Source: an uncultured Lachnospiraceae bacterium | GTDB taxonomy: Bacteria; Bacillota; Clostridia; Lachnospirales; Lachnospiraceae | DNA length: 7,502 nucleotides | Assembly: GCA_945834545.1 (NCBI GenBank) | Contig: CAMAHO010000117.1 | Span: 1-7,502, forward strand | Direction of reading: 5' to 3' | Shown: piece by piece, positions 1-6,517 of the stretch | Layout of the letters: each line of letters opens with the position of its first letter | Position numbering within the stretch: the stretch's first letter is position 1 | The notes under the pieces: model-generated | Told to the model about the DNA's origin: nothing | The model's input: only the letters and a program-made list of their open reading frames with translations | The model's database searches: none | Program-made: the position numbers and the translations under genes

Positions 1-1
1 A

Positions 2-1429
2 AATTTTACCCACTCGGCTATTGGAGAAGAATACCTGTATGCTCTGATTCGCAATAATGAGTATAGAAATCCTGGATTGGAAGAGATGGAAGAAAAAATC
101 TCTTATTTGATGACTCATTCTGAGGAAAGAGGGCAGCTGGAATATCTGTTATATTCCCTAGGTTATACAGGAAAATATTCTATTTATGATTATATACACC
201 ATTTGGATGTTTTGGGAAAACGCTCCAATTTTTCCCATATAGTTTGTGATGTTCTGTTGGTTATTTCCATTGGTATGATAGCATTCCTTCCACCTGCAGG
301 AATCATTGGCTGCCTGGTGATGATTTTGTATAATATAATCACTTATTTCTCTGAAAAATCGAAATTAGAGCCATATATTATCAGCTTTCAATTTGTATTT
401 CGTATGATAACCAGCGCAGACAAATTGTCTGCAGTAAAGATACCGGCCTTTTCAGAAGAGTTTTCCAGATTAGGAGCATTGTATCAACAGGTGAAAACCA
501 TGAAAAATGGGTTTGGACTTGTGGAAAAGGGAAGTCAGCCTATTTCTACGGGCAATCCTTTGGATATCCTGACAGACTACTTAAGAATGATGTTTCATTT
601 GGATATTATTTTGTTTAATCGAATGTATCTGCTGATGGAAAAATACCAAAATGAGATTGATGAAATGCTTGGAATCATTGGTGAGATAGATGCTTATGAT
701 GCCATAGGTGCATATAGGACCTCTTTGGAGGGGGATTATTGCATTCCTGTTATTTTAAACACGAATAAGAAGAATATGGAGATTCAGGATGGATATCATC
801 CGTTGATGAAAAACGCAGTCAAAAACTCGATTTGTACAGAGAACGGAATCCTGATAACCGGCTCAAATGCTTCCGGGAAATCCTCCTTTTTAAAAATGGT
901 GGCCATCAATGCCATATTGGCGCAGACCATACATACAGCTATGGCGGCAGACTATCAGGCGGCATATTTTCATATTTTCTCCTCTATGTCTCTGCGGGAT
1001 AATTTACAGGGGCAGGACAGCTATTTTATGGTAGAAATCAAGTCCATTAAAAGAATACTGGATGTGGATGATAGTCAGATTCCCGTTCTATGCTTTGTAG
1101 ATGAGGTTCTGCGTGGTACAAACACGGTAGAAAGAATCGCAGCTTCTACACAGATACTAAAGTGCCTGAATCAGAAGAATACCCTGTGTTTTGCTGCGAC
1201 TCATGATATAGAATTGACCTATTTACTGGAGGAAACCTATACAAACTACCACTTTGAGGAAGAACTGGTGGGAGAGGATGTGGTCTTTTTCTATCGATTG
1301 GTTCCCGGCAGGACTACCACAAAGAATGCAATTTTGCTATTAAAACAGCTTGGCTATGAGACAAATCTGACAGACGAAGCCCAAAAACTGGTAGAGCATT
1401 TTGAAAGTACAGGGAAATGGGAGGATTAG
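2..1429 (+). CDS. Membrane-anchored MutS-like ATPase, 5'-truncated by the window edge
   Basis: The frame is open from base 2 to the TAG at 1427-1429, giving 475 visible residues; the true start lies to the left. The first in-frame ATG, at 77, is probably internal, because the residues before it (GEEYLYALIRN) look like normal family sequence. Numbering from base 2, residues about 79-116 form two adjacent hydrophobic segments (a membrane hairpin), followed by a helical core-like region and a C-terminal MutS-type ATPase domain. That domain has a Walker A GSNASGKSS at 287-295, a Walker B ending in D367-E368 followed by LRGTNT, and a TH dipeptide at 400-401. Classical MutS has GPNMGGKST and no membrane segments, so this is not the housekeeping mismatch repair enzyme. 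Proteins of this type in Firmicutes are usually annotated simply as MutS-related; their role is unknown to me. The gene ends convergently with the AraC-family gene, overlapping its last bases. Confidence 0.85.
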   Translation, partial: NFTHSAIGEEYLYALIRNNEYRNPGLEEMEEKISYLMTHSEERGQLEYLLYSLGYTGKYSIYDYIHHLDVLGKRSNFSHIVCDVLLVISIGMIAFLPPAGIIGCLVMILYNIITYFSEKSKLEPYIISFQFVFRMITSADKLSAVKIPAFSEEFSRLGALYQQVKTMKNGFGLVEKGSQPISTGNPLDILTDYLRMMFHLDIILFNRMYLLMEKYQNEIDEMLGIIGEIDAYDAIGAYRTSLEGDYCIPVILNTNKKNMEIQDGYHPLMKNAVKNSICTENGILITGSNASGKSSFLKMVAINAILAQTIHTAMAADYQAAYFHIFSSMSLRDNLQGQDSYFMVEIKSIKRILDVDDSQIPVLCFVDEVLRGTNTVERIAASTQILKCLNQKNTLCFAATHDIELTYLLEETYTNYHFEEELVGEDVVFFYRLVPGRTTTKNAILLLKQLGYETNLTDEAQKLVEHFESTGKWED

Positions 1430-1451
1430 AGGGTAACCGGTATATCCTCCC
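1419..1451. repeat. Inverted repeat across the convergent gene ends
   Basis: GGGAGGAT at 1419-1426 is repeated as its perfect reverse complement ATCCTCCC at 1444-1451, with 17 bases between. It straddles the stop codons of the MutS-like and AraC-type genes, so either transcript could form an 8-bp GC-rich hairpin. Neither strand has a U-run after the hairpin, so this is not a classical intrinsic terminator. A role in 3'-end stability or in separating convergent transcripts is inference. Confidence 0.45.
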
Positions 1452-2235
1452 TGGGGGATTTGTGGAGATACTTTATGTAACTTCTGTAAAAGCTACTGTA
1501 ATCCGTAAAACCTACCCGCAGCGCAGCGTTTGTGGCCGATTCCCCCTCGTACATAATTAACTGCTTTGCCATGACAACCCTTTTATAACGAATGTATTCA
1601 ATGACTGTTGTCCCCAAATGGCTTTTAAAAAGCGAATTCAAGCGGTTTTTTGATATGTAGAAATGGTCCGATAAGGTTGCAAGGGTTAAAGAGTCTGTGA
1701 GGTGGAGGTTGATAAACTGAATAATCTCCGTAATCTGACCGTTGGAAGCCTTAAACGCATTGGAGGGCTCTAATTTTTGACAGATTAGATTTATTTCTGC
1801 CAAAAGAGCTTCTATAAATATAGATTCCAATTCTTCCTTTGCTTTTGCAGGGTATTCCTCCAACTGTTTCAGATAGTAATAAAATTTTTCCAGGTGGAAG
1901 GCTTGTGTATTTTCATAAATAACAAAGGGCCTTTCTGATTTCTTTGTATCAGGTATGCAGTTCATCAGCACATGATGGCGCTCCGGCATCAGTTCGTTCA
2001 CAGGAAGATAGAGTACACAACGTACATAATCCGCTTCTGAGTAGGTCTGTATTCCATGCATTACATTTGGTGCCATAAGTATGAGACTGTAAGGCTTTAG
2101 AGCGTAGGCAGTCCCTTCAATCTTAATCTCACAATCCCCTGACAGAAATAAATAGATTTCATAAACAGTGTGACAGTGACATTCAAACTCAGAGAAGACG
2201 GAGTTTGTTTTTTTCATGTATTCTAAAACAGCCAT
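1426..2235 (-). CDS. AraC-family transcriptional regulator (cupin sensor plus HTH)
   Basis: This 269-residue cytoplasmic DNA-binding protein has the usual AraC-family layout. Residues about 15-80 form a cupin-like effector domain (H20, H22 and E26, then P56 and H60 in a PNxxHG pattern). A helical linker follows to about 160. Residues about 167-266 carry two helix-turn-helix units: about 184-208 (LATLSDHFYISKNRLNSLFK) and about 233-256 (ATNAALRVGFTDYSSFYRSY). The C-terminal end has the family's typical K-S-P-R-E. The ATG is preceded by AGGAGGT on the minus strand (2247-2241) at 5 bases' spacing. It is transcribed divergently from an ABC sugar importer, so a local regulator of that importer is the natural inference; the effector is unknown. 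Unlike many importers of this type, no two-component sensor/YesN pair is seen. Its stop overlaps the end of the convergent MutS-like gene. Confidence 0.92.
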   Translation of the reverse strand: MAVLEYMKKTNSVFSEFECHCHTVYEIYLFLSGDCEIKIEGTAYALKPYSLILMAPNVMHGIQTYSEADYVRCVLYLPVNELMPERHHVLMNCIPDTKKSERPFVIYENTQAFHLEKFYYYLKQLEEYPAKAKEELESIFIEALLAEINLICQKLEPSNAFKASNGQITEIIQFINLHLTDSLTLATLSDHFYISKNRLNSLFKSHLGTTVIEYIRYKRVVMAKQLIMYEGESATNAALRVGFTDYSSFYRSYIKYLHKSPREDIPVTL

Positions 2236-2253
2236 ATTGCACCTCCTGACAAA

Positions 2254-2282
2254 ATAAATTGATATAAATTGTGCAATTTATA
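2254..2282. promoter_or_regulatory. Palindrome plus repeated half-site in the araC-type leader
   Basis: ATAAATTG occurs at 2254-2261 and again at 2264-2271 (10-bp period, one helical turn). The second copy is the left arm of a perfect palindrome with arms 2263-2271 and 2274-2282 and a 2-base centre. It lies between the predicted regulator promoter and its ribosome binding site, where a bound protein or an RNA hairpin could block expression. The bound factor is unknown. AT-richness weakens the case somewhat. Confidence 0.45.
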
Positions 2283-2319
2283 CAAAATGCGCCCTGCCTT
2301 TAATGTATATATTGCTAAT

Positions 2320-2348
2320 ATTATAAAATAAAAGTGTGATATTTGCAA
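2320..2348 (-). promoter_or_regulatory. Sigma-A-type promoter of the AraC-family gene
   Basis: On the minus strand, TTGCAA (2348-2343) and a perfect TATAAT (2325-2320) are separated by 17 bases. Transcription would start near 2313, leaving a leader of about 78 bases before the ATG. The -35 element lies inside the distal half of the direct repeat at 2340-2371, which predicts autorepression. Confidence 0.65.
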
Positions 2349-2371
2349 TGTTGTTGCGCTTATTTACAATG
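2340..2371 (+). promoter_or_regulatory. Probable AraC-type operator: direct repeat with a 21-bp period
   Basis: TATTTGCAATG at 2340-2350 and TATTTACAATG at 2361-2371 match at 10 of 11 positions and are exactly 21 bp apart. That is the two-helical-turn spacing typical of the two HTH units and tandem half-sites of AraC-family activators. The proximal copy covers the -35 region of the importer promoter and the distal copy covers the -35 element of the regulator's own promoter. Assignment to the neighbouring regulator is inference from position. Confidence 0.6.
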
Positions 2372-2389
2372 AATTTTTGATTTTATAAT
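2363..2389 (+). promoter_or_regulatory. Probable promoter of the ABC importer operon
   Basis: A perfect TATAAT at 2384-2389 is preceded by TTTACA (2363-2368) at a short 15-base spacing; at the ideal 17 bases the hexamer would be only TATTTA. The weak or misplaced -35 fits an activator-dependent promoter. A second TATAAT at 2403-2408 has no good -35 partner and is an alternative. Confidence 0.5.
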
Positions 2390-2431
2390 GGTATTCTTAT
2401 CATATAATTATATTATGTGGGAGGGCATGCT

Positions 2432-3379
2432 GTGGCGAAACAAAATAAAAAACCTACATTGAATAAAACAAATTGGAAAGCATATTTTAAAAGATACTGG
2501 CAATTATATGCATTGCTGGCACTTCCTATTATTTATCTGATTGTTTTTAAATATGCTCCTATGGTGTATATCCAGATTGCCTTTAAGAAGTATAGTATTG
2601 TGGAAAGTGTCTGGAATATGCCGCTGGCTAAGAACTATGGCTTTGAGTATTTTATCAAGGCTTTTAAGAACAGGGATTTTATTTATGCCCTGCGAAATAC
2701 CTTAACCTTGAATTTATTGGATTTATTGTTAGGTTTCCCGGCACCTATTATATTTGCTTTGATTCTGAACGAACTTTGCTTCAAACGCTTCAAGAGAGTC
2801 GTACAGACAATAGCTTATATGCCTCATTTCCTGTCCTGGGTTATTATTTCCAGCTTGGCATTGCAGTTGTTTGCACCCAACGCCGGATTGGTTAATATGA
2901 TGATAAAGGATTTAGGCGGAGAAGCCATTCCGTTTTTAAATGATCCTGCACATTGGGTTGGGACGTACATAGGATTGGGTGTCTGGCAGAGCTTTGGTTG
3001 GAACTCCATTGTTTACCTGGCTGCCATTGCGGGAATCAATCCGGAGCTATATGAAGCAGCCTCTGTGGATGGGGCAGGACGTTTTCGTAAGATGTGGCAT
3101 ATCACCCTGCCTGGCATTAAGCCTACCATAGTGGTGTTGTTGATTATGAATCTGGGCAATATCCTGGGAAGCAACTTTGACAGACCTTTTGCTCTGCAGA
3201 ACAATCTTGTTATGCAGGTGGCAGATGTAATCTCTACCTTTGTATACAGATTCGGTATCAAGGGACTTCAGTTCTCTTTGACCACAGCGGTTGGATTGTT
3301 CCAGTCAGTAGTAGGAGTTTTCTTCCTGCTTATGGCAAACTGGATATCCCGTAAGCTGGGTGAAAGAGGAATTTGGTAG
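2432..3379 (+). CDS. ABC sugar importer permease, LplB-like (CUT1 type)
   Basis: This inner-membrane permease has 315 residues from the chosen GTG at 2432. GGGAGG (2419-2424) precedes that GTG by 7 bases, whereas the longer in-frame GTG at 2417 overlaps this site and has no ribosome binding site of its own. The N-terminus is basic (MAKQNKK), with the first membrane span at about 25-40. Further hydrophobic spans follow, and the cytoplasmic EAA loop is at about 208-231 (E208-A-A, D213-G-A, then ITLPGIKPT), which docks to the ATPase. The sequence resembles the LplB/YtcP-partner family (COG4209) that works with large binding lipoproteins on oligosaccharides. It is the first gene of a three-gene operon, and its stop codon overlaps the ribosome binding site of the next gene. 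No ATPase gene is adjacent, so a shared MsmX-like ATPase is inferred. The substrate cannot be read from the sequence. Confidence 0.9.
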   Translation: MAKQNKKPTLNKTNWKAYFKRYWQLYALLALPIIYLIVFKYAPMVYIQIAFKKYSIVESVWNMPLAKNYGFEYFIKAFKNRDFIYALRNTLTLNLLDLLLGFPAPIIFALILNELCFKRFKRVVQTIAYMPHFLSWVIISSLALQLFAPNAGLVNMMIKDLGGEAIPFLNDPAHWVGTYIGLGVWQSFGWNSIVYLAAIAGINPELYEAASVDGAGRFRKMWHITLPGIKPTIVVLLIMNLGNILGSNFDRPFALQNNLVMQVADVISTFVYRFGIKGLQFSLTTAVGLFQSVVGVFFLLMANWISRKLGERGIW

Positions 3380-3390
3380 GAGGTACAGAG

Positions 3391-4263
3391 ATGAAAGTGA
3401 AGTCAACATCCTATAAAATCGGAGATTGGATTTTTGTTTTGATTTGTGTGTTGGTAAGTATTATCTGCGTTGTTCCCATGATTAATCTGCTTGCCAAATC
3501 ATTAAGCGATACACAGTTTTTGGTACGGAATGAAGTGTATCTGTTGCCAAAGGGTTTGAATTTTGATGCATACATAACTGTTTTGAAGGATCCGAAATAC
3601 ATCAGAGCGTTCTTTTGGACCGTATTTTTGACCGTCGTGTGTACCATTGTTTCTTTAACCATGACTTGTCTGTGTGCATACCCATTGATTTTCGAGAAAC
3701 TTAAGGGACGTTCCGTTATCAACATATTTATCACGATTACTATGTTTTTCAATGCGGGTACAATTCCAAATTACTTGTTGATGAAATCCCTGCATTTACT
3801 GGATAATCCTTTGGTTTTGATTTTACCGAGCTGCCTGAGCGTCTATAATATGATTATTATGAGAAGCTTCTTCTACGGCATTCCGGACAGCTTGAGAGAG
3901 TCCGCTGAGATTGATGGGGCAAGCTTCTTTCAGATTTTGCTAAAGATTTATGTGCCGCTTTCAAAACCGGTATTTGCTACTTTAGCTTTATTCTATGCTG
4001 TTGGCCGTTGGAACGGGTATTCGGATGCGCTGATGTATGTGAAAAATACAATCTACTATCCGTTACAGCTATTGTTATACAATATTTTAAACAATATCAA
4101 TCAGGTCGAGGTGGCTACACAGGAAGGATTTTCGTCCCCTGGTTTGGCAGAATCCTTAAAGGCTGCAATCGTTATGTTTTCCACAATTCCGATTCTGCTG
4201 ATATACCCTTGGTTGCAAAAGTATTTTATCCACGGGGTTACCTTGGGTGCAGTGAAGGAGTAA
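3391..4263 (+). CDS. ABC sugar importer permease, YtcP/UgpE-like (CUT1 type)
   Basis: This is the second permease of the heterodimeric membrane channel, 290 residues from the ATG at 3391. The ATG has AGGAGG at 3378-3383, 7 bases upstream. The frame is open back to a TTG at 3373, which lies before that site and is rejected. The first span is at about 15-35 (residues rich in I, V, C). The EAA loop is at about 170-195: E170-S-A, D175-G-A, then KIYVPLSKPV. The family (COG0395-like) normally pairs with LplB-type permeases, matching the upstream neighbour; the intergenic gap is 11 bases. The gene ends in two in-frame tandem TAA stops (4261-4266). Both permeases carry an EAA loop, so the complex needs an ATPase, which is not in the window. 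Confidence 0.92.
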   Translation: MKVKSTSYKIGDWIFVLICVLVSIICVVPMINLLAKSLSDTQFLVRNEVYLLPKGLNFDAYITVLKDPKYIRAFFWTVFLTVVCTIVSLTMTCLCAYPLIFEKLKGRSVINIFITITMFFNAGTIPNYLLMKSLHLLDNPLVLILPSCLSVYNMIIMRSFFYGIPDSLRESAEIDGASFFQILLKIYVPLSKPVFATLALFYAVGRWNGYSDALMYVKNTIYYPLQLLLYNILNNINQVEVATQEGFSSPGLAESLKAAIVMFSTIPILLIYPWLQKYFIHGVTLGAVKE

Positions 4264-4278
4264 TAAAATGGAATAATC

Positions 4279-4300
4279 AACAGGAAAAATCCTGTTTTTT
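4279..4300 (+). terminator. Small hairpin with U-run between permease and binding-protein genes
   Basis: AACAGGA (4279-4285) pairs perfectly with TCCTGTT (4290-4296) around an AAAA loop, followed by TTTT. It looks like a weak intrinsic terminator or an mRNA-stabilising hairpin inside the operon. Only 27 bases separate it from the next ATG, too few for a promoter after it. The binding-protein gene therefore depends on readthrough or on a promoter inside the permease gene. Confidence 0.55.
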
Positions 4301-4327
4301 ATTAAAAATCTAAATGGAGGAAAAAAG

Positions 4328-6037
4328 ATGAAAAAGAAGATTTTATCAGTTTTGCTTGCATGCACTATGGTTTTATCCGTAGCAGCTTGCGGCGACAGTG
4401 ACAATGGCACAAGCCAACCAACTGGTGGCGATTCTGCCGGTAGCGCAAATGTATCTACTGATAATACCGGTTCTGATGCTGGTGCAGCAGCCGGTGAACT
4501 GGTTGATGGAAAATTTGCCGAGACCAGACAAATTACAGTAGAGATTTATGACAGAGGAAACGATGGCGGTTCTGATCCTGAAAACAACATGTACACAGAG
4601 TACATTAAGAAGGGCATGTTGGAGGATCACAACGTTGAGGTTACTTTTAAGAAGGTTCCTCGTTGGACTGAGGTTGAGGAGATTAACAACCTTTTAGCTG
4701 CAGGTGATGCACCTGATATCTGCGTTACATACAGCTATCCTACCATCCAGACTTATGCTCAGATGGGTGGTGTAATCGACTTAAGCAGCTATGTTGACAC
4801 CTACAAGGATCAGCTTCCTAATCTTTGGAACTGGTTGACAGAGACCAATATTTACTGGGATAAGGATCCTTCTACCGGTAATCTTTGGGCAATTGAAGCA
4901 AAGCTGGCTGTAAGCAACAGAGTGCTTACCTTTGTTCGTCAGGACTGGTTGGATAAGTTAAATATGAAGGCGCCTACCACCAAGGCTGAGTTTGAGAACA
5001 TGCTGATTGCATTCCGTGACAACGCTGAATTACTTCTTGGGGCAGATGCCAGCAAGATGGTTCCTTATTCTGTAAGCTATGATGTGGGTTGGAGAGCGGC
5101 TACTCTGATCGAGTCCTTCTTGGATCCGAATATGTCTGATAGAGAATACTACATCAATGGTTTTGATGACAGAAAGTTAACCCAGAACGGTACTAAGGAC
5201 GCTATCAAGCTTCTTAACAAGTGGTACAATGATGGACTTATGTGGAAAGATTTCGCTCTTTATGGAAGCGGAGATACCACAGAAGACGATTATATGAAGG
5301 CTGGTTATGTAGGAGCATTTACTCATAACTGGGATTATCCTTATCGTAATGGCGAGGACAGCATTAACGCTAACTTAAAGAGAAACGTTGGTGAGGATGC
5401 TAAGTTTGTGGCTATCGACTGTTTCGAAGACAAGAACGGAAATTACACCAAGTTTGTATCCGGCCCTATCGATCGTAAGGTATTCTTCCCCAGCACCAAC
5501 GATGAGCCTTTAGCTTCCATGCTGTATCTGGATTGGATTAGTGATCCTGAGCATATTCACTATCTCCAGACTGGTGATGAGGGCGTAACTCATACTGTAA
5601 CAGCTGACGGTGCAATAGCTATTCAGCCTGCTACCGGTGATGCAATCATGAACTCCGGTATGAATATTGACTACACCATTACCTGTAATGGCTTGAAGTT
5701 AATCTCTGAAGAGCTTACCAACAAGTCCAGAGCACTTAACTATCCTGGAATTGATGCTGCTGATGTATTGTCTGCACATACAATTGCTAACACAGACTTG
5801 AGAATTGGTAAGAATGTTAATGTTGGCGCTATCGAGGCAGAAGAGGGTGTTGGTGACACCTTAAGCTCCAAGAGAGATATTGTTTACGACAATGCTGTGG
5901 TTGCTTCTGTAGCAGATTTTGACAGTGTATGGGAATCCGGTTTAAGTGATTACCTTGCAGCTGGCGGTCAGGCTATTATTGATGAGCGTACAGCTAAGTG
6001 GGAGCAGTTCTTTGGCTCTTCTGATATGCTTCCTTAA
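4328..6037 (+). CDS. Extracellular solute-binding lipoprotein of the ABC sugar importer (LplA/YtcQ-like)
   Basis: This 569-residue protein captures the substrate outside the cell and delivers it to the two upstream permeases. It has a lipoprotein signal peptide (basic KKK at 2-4, hydrophobic core, lipobox V18-A-A-C21), so it should be lipid-anchored at Cys21. Residues about 22-57 are a low-complexity linker rich in G, S, T, D, N and A. The mature binding domain runs from about 68 to the end, with family-like stretches such as LLAAGDAPDI and a C-terminal IIDERTAKWEQFF. The length is that of the large oligosaccharide-binding group; simple monosaccharide-binding proteins are shorter. TGGAGG at 4315-4320 lies 7 bases before the ATG. 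Many codons are of the GGT/GCT/GTT/CTT kind, unlike the TTG/TTA-rich permeases, which fits high expression (impression, not counted). The ligand is unknown, and no glycoside hydrolase is adjacent. Confidence 0.93.
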   Translation: MKKKILSVLLACTMVLSVAACGDSDNGTSQPTGGDSAGSANVSTDNTGSDAGAAAGELVDGKFAETRQITVEIYDRGNDGGSDPENNMYTEYIKKGMLEDHNVEVTFKKVPRWTEVEEINNLLAAGDAPDICVTYSYPTIQTYAQMGGVIDLSSYVDTYKDQLPNLWNWLTETNIYWDKDPSTGNLWAIEAKLAVSNRVLTFVRQDWLDKLNMKAPTTKAEFENMLIAFRDNAELLLGADASKMVPYSVSYDVGWRAATLIESFLDPNMSDREYYINGFDDRKLTQNGTKDAIKLLNKWYNDGLMWKDFALYGSGDTTEDDYMKAGYVGAFTHNWDYPYRNGEDSINANLKRNVGEDAKFVAIDCFEDKNGNYTKFVSGPIDRKVFFPSTNDEPLASMLYLDWISDPEHIHYLQTGDEGVTHTVTADGAIAIQPATGDAIMNSGMNIDYTITCNGLKLISEELTNKSRALNYPGIDAADVLSAHTIANTDLRIGKNVNVGAIEAEEGVGDTLSSKRDIVYDNAVVASVADFDSVWESGLSDYLAAGGQAIIDERTAKWEQFFGSSDMLP

Positions 6038-6055
6038 TCCAATAGGATTTTTTGC

Positions 6056-6085
6056 GGGCCACCGATAAATCGGTGGCCCTTTTTT
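6056..6085 (+). terminator. Strong intrinsic terminator of the importer operon
   Basis: GGGCCACCG (6056-6064) pairs perfectly with CGGTGGCCC (6071-6079) around a 6-base ATAAAT loop, part of which can also pair. A run of six T follows (6080-6085). It starts 18 bases after the binding-protein stop. Confidence 0.93.
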
Positions 6086-6139
6086 GCGAATGACGCGGTT
6101 TGACTGTTACATTTTTATAGCAAGAAGACCATACAGTTC

Positions 6140-6168
6140 TTGACGTTAGTTTGCCTGATTGATATACT
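6140..6168 (+). promoter_or_regulatory. Promoter of the small membrane protein gene
   Basis: TTGACG (6140-6145), a 17-base spacer and TATACT (6163-6168) form a near-consensus sigma-A promoter. The start would be near 6175, giving a leader of about 70 bases. It lies downstream of a strong terminator, so the gene is an independent unit. The stretch 6086-6139 holds nothing else I can recognise. Confidence 0.7.
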
Positions 6169-6245
6169 TAGCATAGATGTGTTAGAAGTGATAATATTAT
6201 ATAGTATTCATTCTATTGATCAGATGACAAAGGGGTATTTTAATT

Positions 6246-6395
6246 ATGATGAACTTTTTATCGTCCTTAGCTAGTTATTTTTTATTAATGGTTGTTATTG
6301 TAGTACTATGCGGAATCGCGGGATTCATTGGAATCACAATTCGTAAATCGAAAAACAAGGAACAGATTGAAGAGGAAAACGTGAATAAGAAATAA
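6246..6395 (+). CDS. Small single-span membrane protein, 49 residues, function unknown
   Basis: The frame runs from ATG 6246 (a second ATG follows directly at 6249) to TAA 6393-6395. AAAGGGG at 6229-6235 lies 10 bases upstream of the first ATG, which favours that start. The N-terminal part has one hydrophobic span at about residues 8-32 (rich in L, V, I, with G23, G26 and G29). A basic cluster R33-K34-S-K-N-K follows, then an acidic-basic tail (EQIEEENVNKK). By the positive-inside rule the tail is cytoplasmic and the N-terminus outside. A good promoter upstream and a terminator downstream make a real gene likely despite its size. I recall similar short Lachnospiraceae proteins carrying doubtful automatic names such as 'vanadium nitrogenase', but nothing in this sequence supports an enzyme function. 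It has no link to either neighbour beyond position. Confidence 0.8.
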   Translation: MMNFLSSLASYFLLMVVIVVLCGIAGFIGITIRKSKNKEQIEEENVNKK

Positions 6396-6428
6396 ATTGT
6401 TTCAAATATTTATTGAAGAAGAGAAAAA

Positions 6429-6455
6429 AGGTGCTGAAATTCAGTGCCTTTTTTT
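6429..6455 (+). terminator. Intrinsic terminator after the small membrane protein gene
   Basis: AGGTGCTGA (6429-6437) pairs with TCAGTGCCT (6441-6449), with two G-U wobbles, around a short AAT loop. T-residues continue to 6455. An A-run before the stem (6424-6429) could extend the pairing with the T-run. It lies 34 bases after the stop codon. Confidence 0.85.
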
Positions 6456-6479
6456 GTCTACTTTTTTGTCTGTTATTTG

Positions 6480-6508
6480 TTGACTTTGTATAACGTCTTA
6501 ATTATACT
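6480..6508 (+). promoter_or_regulatory. Promoter of nrdD
   Basis: TTGACT (6480-6485), a 17-base spacer and TATACT (6503-6508) form a strong sigma-A-type promoter. Transcription would begin near 6515, about 63 bases before the nrdD ATG. The NrdR-box-like repeats begin right at this start point. Confidence 0.75.
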
Positions 6509-6517
6509 AGAATAGTC

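Noticed and set aside
77..79. ATG 77 as the start of the MutS-like gene
   Set aside because: The same frame is open to the window edge with family-like sequence, and no ribosome binding site precedes this ATG.
2311..2349. Imperfect inverted repeat ATTGCTAATAT / ATATTTGCAAT over the regulator promoter
   Set aside because: Arms match at 10 of 11 with a 17-base spacer, but such a match is likely by chance in DNA this AT-rich; the direct repeat sharing its right arm explains the site better.
2417..2431. Longer N-terminus of the first permease starting at GTG 2417
   Set aside because: This GTG overlaps the GGGAGG ribosome binding site and has no site of its own; GTG 2432 sits 7 bases after GGGAGG and gives a normal N-terminus.
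2350..2445. Catabolite-response (cre) site near the importer promoter
   Set aside because: The CG-centred stretches here (around 2357 and 2436) do not fit the TGNNANCG half of the consensus.
3373..3390. Longer N-terminus of the second permease starting at TTG 3373
   Set aside because: It lies before the AGGAGG at 3378-3383 and overlaps the previous gene; ATG 3391 is correctly spaced.
2824..3752. Minus-strand open frames at 2824-3009, 3013-3261 and 3411-3752
   Set aside because: They lie wholly inside the two well-supported permease genes, have no convincing starts and encode no recognisable protein.
4008..4630. Open frames at 4008-4313 (+), 4156-4410 (-) and 4373-4630 (-)
   Set aside because: They are shadows of the second permease and the binding lipoprotein in other frames; the first also runs through the hairpin region.
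6090..6143. Possible 17-residue peptide frame starting at ATG 6090
   Set aside because: It begins right after a terminator T-run, has no ribosome binding site and lies upstream of the predicted promoter.
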